Shown piece after piece: positions 59,449-64,000 of a DNA stretch of 64,000 nucleotides. The notes beneath the pieces are model-generated. The model searched no databases and was not told the DNA's origin. It saw only the letters and a list, made by a program, of their open reading frames with translations. This DNA comes from Geobacillus vulcani PSS1 (GTDB lineage Bacteria > Bacillota > Bacilli > Bacillales > Anoxybacillaceae). The stretch is taken from positions 1,961,501-2,025,500 of the forward strand of contig NZ_JPOI01000001.1 of assembly GCF_000733845.1 (NCBI RefSeq), written 5' to 3'. The first letter of the stretch is position 1; each line of letters starts with the position of its first letter. The translations under genes and the position numbers were made by a program.

Positions 59449-60612
59449 ATGCATGTTCAAGCATGGCCCGGCGATACGTTTGAGAAATATGGACGATGGT
59501 TTTCCGTGCCGACTGAGTTGATCATCGACGCGAACCCGCACGTGGAAAAGGGAGGATTGAGTTCGGGGCAGACCGTTGTGATTCCAGGATATACGACGAT
59601 CGATAAGTGGGAAGTGCTCGCTGACTGCCTGTCGCTGCCGACGGAGGTGCTGCGGCGGCTGCCGGGAGCGATGGCGGTCATCAACGGAACAGCGCCGCTG
59701 CCGAAGCGGATTTCGTCTCCGGTCGTCCGCAGCGTCCGTCCGTATGATTTTGCCGCTTTGATGGAGGATATCACCGCCCTCATCTGTCACTACCCGTTTG
59801 TGCGCCAGCGGACGATCGGCCATAGTGTTCTCGGCTTGCCGCTCGTTGAACTGCAAATCGGCCGCGGGCCGGTACGCGTGCATATGAACGGATCGTTCCA
59901 TGCGAATGAGTGGATCACAACGGCTGTGATCATGGCGTTCATCGACGAGTACGTCAGGGCGCTGGTTAACGATGACGAGCTTGCTGGCCATCGGGTGCTT
60001 GATTATTACCATAAAGTGACTCTTTCCATTGTGCCGATGGTGAACCCTGACGGCGTCAATCTTGTGCTGAACGGCCCGCCGAAAGAAGAACCGCATCGGA
60101 GCGAAGTTGTCTGCATCAACGGTGGGTCGCTCGATTTTTCGCAATGGAAAGCGAACATCCGCGGCGTTGATTTAAACAATCAATTCCCAGCTAATTGGGA
60201 AATTGAACAGGCCCGCAAACCGCCGAAAGCGCCGGCACCCCGCGATTTTCCCGGTTTTTCCCCACTTACCGAGCCGGAGGCGAAAGCGATGGCGGCGCTC
60301 GCCGAGTCGGGCGATTTTGCGATGGTTGTCGCGTTTCATACACAAGGCAAGGAAATTTATTGGGGGTATGAAGGGTTCGAGCCGCCGGAGGCGGAGGCAA
60401 CGGTTCAGGCGATGGCTGAAGCAAGCGGCTACCAGGCGGTTCGCTACATTGACAGTCATGCCGGCTACCGCGATTGGTTCATTCAAACGTGGAAGCGGCG
60501 CGGCTACACCGTAGAGCTCGGCGAGGGCGTCAATCCGTTGCCCCTCTCGCAGTTTGCGCAAATATATCGCGACAGCCTCGGCCTGTTTTTAGCAGCGCTC
60601 AAAATGGCATAA
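59449..60612 (+). CDS. yqgT: LysM-M14 zinc carboxypeptidase (YqgT-like endopeptidase I)
   Basis: 387 aa. An N-terminal LysM-like region (AWPGDTFEKYGRWFSVPTELIIDANPHV) precedes an M14 peptidase: zinc ligands in SFHANEW (HxxE) and VVAFHTQG, catalytic glutamate in TVELGEG. Such enzymes (gamma-D-glutamyl-L-diamino acid endopeptidase I) cleave peptidoglycan stem peptides. ATG 59449 after AGGGGAG. No signal peptide, consistent with mother-cell action in sporulation (inference). Confidence 0.9.
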   Translation: MHVQAWPGDTFEKYGRWFSVPTELIIDANPHVEKGGLSSGQTVVIPGYTTIDKWEVLADCLSLPTEVLRRLPGAMAVINGTAPLPKRISSPVVRSVRPYDFAALMEDITALICHYPFVRQRTIGHSVLGLPLVELQIGRGPVRVHMNGSFHANEWITTAVIMAFIDEYVRALVNDDELAGHRVLDYYHKVTLSIVPMVNPDGVNLVLNGPPKEEPHRSEVVCINGGSLDFSQWKANIRGVDLNNQFPANWEIEQARKPPKAPAPRDFPGFSPLTEPEAKAMAALAESGDFAMVVAFHTQGKEIYWGYEGFEPPEAEATVQAMAEASGYQAVRYIDSHAGYRDWFIQTWKRRGYTVELGEGVNPLPLSQFAQIYRDSLGLFLAALKMA

Positions 60613-60647
60613 AAACGCAAGAGGCATGATTCGCCTCTTGCGTTTTC
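60613..60647. terminator. Bidirectional terminator between yqgT and yqgW
   Basis: AAAACGCAAGAGGC-atgatt-CGCCTCTTGCGTTTTC: a near-perfect long stem between convergent genes. Confidence 0.93.
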
Positions 60648-60822
60648 AGTGCATGCCGGTTGGAATGCCGTGATCCAAAATGGTCATGATGGTAAACCAG
60701 CCGAATACAGCGGCAGTGGCAAGTCCAAACAAAAATCCGAGCACGTTTTTCTCGCGCAATGTACGGAGCATTCCATAAAGGGCAAGCAGCGTCACAAGTG
60801 CAAAAATAATGACCGTACCCAT
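60646..60822 (-). CDS. yqgW: DUF2759 small membrane protein YqgW
   Basis: 58 aa: two transmembrane helices (GTVIIFALVTLLALYGMLR and GFLFGLATAAVFGWFTIMTIL), ending HGIPTGMH. DUF2759 family of bacilli, function unknown. ATG 60822 preceded by GGGGGTAAAAC. Confidence 0.85.
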   Translation of the reverse strand: MGTVIIFALVTLLALYGMLRTLREKNVLGFLFGLATAAVFGWFTIMTILDHGIPTGMH

Positions 60823-60990
60823 GTTTTACCCCCTCATGAAACAGTATGTACAAACGTGTCCATTCTTTTTCATTGTAATCTTTTTTCCTCTATTTGTCGA
60901 GGTCCCTTTCTTTTTTCTCTTCCATCGCTTGAAAAAAAACAGTAAAATAAAGTTAACTATTGGACATGTCAAGGAAGGGAGGAGATGGCC

Positions 60991-61623
60991 ATGAAATGGA
61001 CGCGTATTCCCGTCGGCCCGATTCAGGCCAACGCTTACTTGTTGTCGTCTGCAGACCGACAATGTCTAATCGTTGACCCCGGCGCGGAAGGCGCGGCGCT
61101 CGTCCGCCGGATTGAGGAAAAAGGGCTGACCCCGTTGGCGATTTTGCTGACGCATGCGCATTTTGACCATATTGGCGGCATCCCGGACGTGCTTGCCCGC
61201 TGGGACATTCCCGTGTATTTGCACGAAAATGAAAAACAATGGTTGCAAGATCCGGCATTGAATGGCTCGCTTTATTTCGGCGGTCCGGTCGCTGTCCGTT
61301 GCGAACCGACATGCCTTAAAGGGCCGACGGTGCTGAACATTGGTCCGTTTGCGTTGGATGTCCGCGAAACGCCGGGTCACTCCCCGGGCAGCGTCTCGTA
61401 TTACTGCAAACAAGCCAATATTGTGTTTTCCGGCGATGCGCTGTTTGCCGGCAGCATCGGACGTACGGACTTGCCAGGCGGCAACCATCAGCAGCTGTTG
61501 AAAAGCATTCATGACGAACTGCTTACGCTGCCGGAGGAAACGATCGTTCTTTCAGGCCATGGGCCAGAGACGACGATCGCTGCGGAGATGGATACAAATC
61601 CGTTTTTGCATGGGTTTTCGTAA
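60991..61623 (+). CDS. yqgX: MBL-fold hydrolase YqgX
   Basis: 210 aa metallo-beta-lactamase fold, glyoxalase II-like. Metal motif THAHFDH (HxHxDH), further ligands in ETPGHSPGS, FSGDALFAGSIGRTD and LSGHGPETT. ATG 60991, about seven bases after GGGAGGAG and matching B. subtilis MKWRRMPVGPIQANAY; the ATG six bases earlier is too close to the ribosome site. Substrate unknown. Confidence 0.94.
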   Translation: MKWTRIPVGPIQANAYLLSSADRQCLIVDPGAEGAALVRRIEEKGLTPLAILLTHAHFDHIGGIPDVLARWDIPVYLHENEKQWLQDPALNGSLYFGGPVAVRCEPTCLKGPTVLNIGPFALDVRETPGHSPGSVSYYCKQANIVFSGDALFAGSIGRTDLPGGNHQQLLKSIHDELLTLPEETIVLSGHGPETTIAAEMDTNPFLHGFS

Positions 61624-61715
61624 GAAGAAAGTAAAAGACCGTCGTAAAAAAGCGTATCCGCGAGGTTCGGGCCAAGCGCCGTTTGGATCAGCAAGGTGAC
61701 GAAGGCAAGCCAGCG

Positions 61716-61784
61716 GCTGGCCTCCAACAGTCGGAAAAACATAGCCGACACGATTTTGGGCCAACGAGAGGCGAAGCCTGCCAA
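61716..61784 (+). repeat. Dispersed intergenic element, copy B
   Basis: Shares CAGTCGGAAAAA (61728-61739) and TTTTGGGCCAACGAGA (61754-61769) with copy A at 31794-31860. Here the linker forms GTCGG-AAAAACATAG-CCGAC, one base pair longer than the same stem in copy A. Followed within 65 bases by a terminator. Confidence 0.65.
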
Positions 61785-61847
61785 GTTGTATTTATGCAGA
61801 CCAAAAGGCTAGCTGGGCGGTGCAGCGGTTTGTGGGGGAAACACAAA

Positions 61848-61883
61848 AAACCCTTCTTAGCCGCGCCAAGAAGGGTTTTTGGG
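61848..61883 (+). terminator. Terminator between yqgX and the midA-like gene
   Basis: AAACCCTTCTT-agccgcgcc-AAGAAGGGTTTTT: 11-bp perfect stem with T-run. Confidence 0.9.
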
Positions 61884-62023
61884 GGATGTTCTATCCACAA
61901 ATGGGAGGGGATATAGTTAAGCTGCTACTATAACAATATATGATTATTTTCACTATGTCAATATTGAAATCCTCCACCTTAATTTCTAACAAACGTTTGA
62001 AATCATCAAAACGAGGTAGAAAA

Positions 62024-63163
62024 ATGATGATGGATCGATTGTACGAACAGATTGCCGCGGCGCCGGGCGGGCGGGTGTCGTACGCCGATTACATGCAGAT
62101 GGCTCTTTACGACGAACGATTCGGCTACTATATGCGAGAGCGGGCGAAAATCGGCAAGGAAGGCGATTTTTTTACGAACAGCTCATTCGCGCCGGTGTTT
62201 GGCAAAGCGCTTGCTTCGCTTTGGGTTCGGATGGTGGAACACAGCGGCCTGCCGCCGGCTGTTTGCGAGTGGGGGGGCGGAGATGGAAGATTGGCGCTTT
62301 CGGTATTGGAAGAATGGAAGAAAAAAAGTCCACACACATACGACCGCTTGTCGTATACGATCGTCGACCAAAGCCCGTTCCACCGCCGGCGCCAGCGCGA
62401 AACGCTTCAACCCGTCGCCGAGAAGGTGGAGCAATATGACGATGTCTCTCGCTGGCTGGCCGAGCGTGGGCCGTTTTCCGGCATCGTGTTTAGCAACGAA
62501 TTTTTTGATGCGTTTCCCGTTCACGTCATTGTAAAGGAAGGCGGGGTTTTGTACGAATGTTTTGTCGCCGCCCGAGATGGCCGGCTCGTTGAAGAAAAGG
62601 CGCCGCTTTGCCGTCCCGCTATTGTCCGCTATTTAAATGAGCGTGGATTGGATCTTGCTGAAGGGCAAAGGCTTGAGGTGCCTCTCGCGATGAAGGCGTT
62701 TTGGCTCGAGGTTGGGACGCTGTTTCATCAGGCAGTGATGGTGACGATCGACTATGGCTATACGGACGAACAGTTGCGCGCCCCGGCGCGGCGGCATGGA
62801 AGCTTGCGCGGATATTTCCGTCATCAACTTGTTGCCGACCCGCTTCGCCATCCGGGGGAGATGGACTTGACGAGCCATGTACAATGGGATGCGTTTCGCT
62901 TGTACGCCCGTCAGGCTGGGTGGGAGGAAGTGGCGTTCGTTCGCCAAGACCGGTTTTTGCTCGCGGCCGGCCTTTTGCATGAATGGAACGTTTCAGAAGG
63001 CGGTGATTTTTTTTCACCGGCAAGCCGCCAAAATCGAATGATCCGCGCGCTGATCGCCGACGATGGCGTCAGCCGCTTTTTTGACGTGCTTATCTTGCAG
63101 AAAGAGATGAGTCTCTCCGCGCGCGACTTTTGGCCAGCGCCCGAGTTTTTGCCGGCCGATTAA
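62024..63163 (+). CDS. MidA/NDUFAF7-like SAM-dependent methyltransferase
   Basis: 379 aa, COG1565 family. SAM region VCEWGGGDGRLALSVL; YTIVDQSPFHRRRQ and FSNEFFDAFPVHV are family-typical, as is the N-terminal YADYMQMALYDERFGYYM. The eukaryotic relative NDUFAF7 methylates a complex I arginine; the bacterial target is unknown. Three ATG codons in a row (62024, 62027, 62030) follow GAGGTAG; the first is used here. Confidence 0.9.
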   Translation: MMMDRLYEQIAAAPGGRVSYADYMQMALYDERFGYYMRERAKIGKEGDFFTNSSFAPVFGKALASLWVRMVEHSGLPPAVCEWGGGDGRLALSVLEEWKKKSPHTYDRLSYTIVDQSPFHRRRQRETLQPVAEKVEQYDDVSRWLAERGPFSGIVFSNEFFDAFPVHVIVKEGGVLYECFVAARDGRLVEEKAPLCRPAIVRYLNERGLDLAEGQRLEVPLAMKAFWLEVGTLFHQAVMVTIDYGYTDEQLRAPARRHGSLRGYFRHQLVADPLRHPGEMDLTSHVQWDAFRLYARQAGWEEVAFVRQDRFLLAAGLLHEWNVSEGGDFFSPASRQNRMIRALIADDGVSRFFDVLILQKEMSLSARDFWPAPEFLPAD

Positions 63164-63215
63164 CGGCTTCCTTCGCCTATCTGCAATGGAGAAAAGGGGT
63201 TTTGGTCAAAGCGGC

Positions 63216-63250
63216 AAAAAAACAGGCAGGAGGTTCTGCCTGTTTTTTAT
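63216..63250. terminator. Bidirectional terminator between the midA-like gene and yqgY
   Basis: AAAAAACAGGCAG-gaggtt-CTGCCTGTTTTTTA between convergent genes; A- and T-runs on both sides. Confidence 0.95.
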
Positions 63251-63489
63251 TCCCCCATGCCGGGCACCATCATAAAAGTCGTCCAATACGTAAACGCCGC
63301 GAAGAAAATCGTCAAATACGCCCCGAAAATGTAAATGTACATTCTCTCGGTCAGCTTTAAAAAGCCGAGGAACAGGAAAAACACCGTTTGGCCAAAGAAG
63401 ATGAGCGACGTCGTATGCATATGGCCAAGGTAAAACATGACAGCAAAAATGCCGGTCCAAAAGGCGAGCACGCGAAACATGCGGTCCAT
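63247..63489 (-). CDS. yqgY: DUF2626 membrane protein YqgY
   Basis: 80 aa, about three hydrophobic segments (VLAFWTGIFAVMFYLGHM; LIFFGQTVFFLFLGFL; MYIYIFGAYLTIFFAAFTYWTTF), ending MMVPGMGE. DUF2626 family found upstream of comG in bacilli; function unknown. ATG 63489 after AAAGGAGGG. Confidence 0.88.
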   Translation of the reverse strand: MDRMFRVLAFWTGIFAVMFYLGHMHTTSLIFFGQTVFFLFLGFLKLTERMYIYIFGAYLTIFFAAFTYWTTFMMVPGMGE

Positions 63490-63647
63490 TATGTATCCCT
63501 CCTTTGCTTGTGCAAACCATTGGTCCTTACTTATTATAATGTACAATGATTGGGAATGTAAATAACGCTTTCGGACAAGTGGTAAGAAATGATGCCAATG
63601 CCGGCTGTTGATTGCTCCAAACAAAAAAGAAGGAAGGAGGGACGCTG

Positions 63648-64000
63648 TCACGGACAGATGACTATGCGGTAGGCGCAGCGGTGGCCGCCTTTCATCATAT
63701 TTTCCGTTTCCGTTACTTCAGCACGGGCAAACAGCGTCTCGACCATTCCCTCCAAAAAGGCGTGGTGCATGCTGCAGACGGTATCAGGTGCTTGCGCGGC
63801 GATTTCTTTGAACGGGCAGTTGAAAATATCGAGGTATAGCACTTCTTTTTCTTCATCATAGTGCAATTGCGGCAAAAATCCAGCCGTTTCGGCCGCTTCT
63901 TCTATTATGGCGATTTTGTCCGCCATGGTGAGCGTGCTCGCTGTGCCGTTATGCGGCAAACGGCTGGCGATGAGCTCACGGCCGAACTGCTTTCCTGTTT
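63648..64000 (-). CDS. Transcriptional regulator with SufR-like C-terminus (5' part outside the window)
   Basis: The frame is open to the window edge; upstream of LPHNGTAS it reads GKQFGRELIASR. The C-terminal part has cysteines in FNCPFKEIA, TVCSMHHAFLEGM and GHRCAYRI, the arrangement seen in SufR/ArsR-like HTH regulators that bind an Fe-S cluster. The N-terminal HTH would lie beyond position 64000. TTG at 63959 is an internal codon, not the start. Target unknown. Confidence 0.7.
   Translation of the reverse strand, partial: TGKQFGRELIASRLPHNGTASTLTMADKIAIIEEAAETAGFLPQLHYDEEKEVLYLDIFNCPFKEIAAQAPDTVCSMHHAFLEGMVETLFARAEVTETENMMKGGHRCAYRIVICP

Larger units (their letters stand above)
61624..62023 (+). 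other. Intergenic region before the midA-like gene
   Basis: 400 bases without a supported gene. It contains copy B of the dispersed element, a self-complementary GCCAG-CGG-CTGGC hairpin just before it, and an intrinsic terminator at 61848-61883. Together 61624-61883 could be a small RNA unit. The last ~130 bases are A/T rich (e.g. CTATAACAATATATGATTATTTT) and probably hold the midA-like gene's promoter, which I cannot fix. Confidence 0.6.

Noticed and set aside
61509..61900. - strand open frames over the yqgX end and the gene-free region
   Set aside because: They run through the terminator and the repeat element. A peptide similarity with the antisense of copy A (SLAQKRV/SLAQNRV) reflects the DNA repeat, and the frame shifts between copies.

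Overview
The window is a contiguous chromosomal core segment of a thermophilic Bacillaceae, most likely Geobacillus. Three things support this. The gene order follows the yqe-yqf-yqg part of the Bacillus subtilis chromosome, from lepA to the gene before comG. The primase closely matches my memory of Geobacillus stearothermophilus DnaG, with the CHC2 zinc residues at 40/43/61/64. Coding sequence is rich in G/C at third positions, with many short intergenic gaps. I see no phage, insertion sequence, CRISPR array, tRNA or rRNA gene.

Left part (1-29.8 kb), almost all + strand: truncated lepA; hemW; the CIRCE-controlled heat-shock group hrcA-grpE-dnaK, then dnaJ after its own terminator; prmA-rsmE-mtaB; deoC; a phosphate transporter on the - strand; rpsU-yqeY; the sporulation pair yqfC-yqfD; phoH-pgpH-ybeY-dgkA; cdd-era; yqzL-recO; ccpN-yqfL (gluconeogenesis repressor and pyruvate phosphate dikinase regulator); a 532-base gene-free leader; dnaG-sigA; an unassigned membrane protein; cytochrome c550 (cccA); trmK-yqfO.

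Middle (29.9-43.2 kb): ispH and yqfQ on the - strand; cshB with a long leader; nfo; yqfT; yqfU; a zinc-uptake operon (ATPase, permease, zur) with a recognisable Zur box; yqfW; yqfX; ispG; yqfZ; then pstS-pstC-pstA behind a four-repeat PhoP box.

Right part (43.2-64 kb): yqgB, a frameshifted chemotaxis receptor, sodA, an MFS protein, pbpA, then pstB alone behind a second four-repeat PhoP box; yqzC-yqzD; rpmG; a folate cyclo-ligase; a DUF92 protein; a short rhomboid protease (gluP); an exported protein of unknown function; a SpoVAF-like germination protein; yqgQ-glcK; yqgT; yqgW; yqgX; a MidA-type methyltransferase; yqgY; and the C-terminal part of an Fe-S-type regulator.

I found no wholly new multi-gene system. 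The best leads are: (1) a pst phosphate transporter split into two loci 7 kb apart, each with its own PhoP box; (2) a pair of related ~67-base intergenic elements, upstream of cshB and upstream of the midA-like gene, that look like a repeat or a structured RNA; (3) a ccpN reading frame with no ATG/GTG/TTG start at the expected place, which appears to begin at ATC or ACG; (4) a hairpin before yqfC that combines a terminator-like stem, a SigE-like -10 and the ribosome binding site; (5) the frameshifted receptor.
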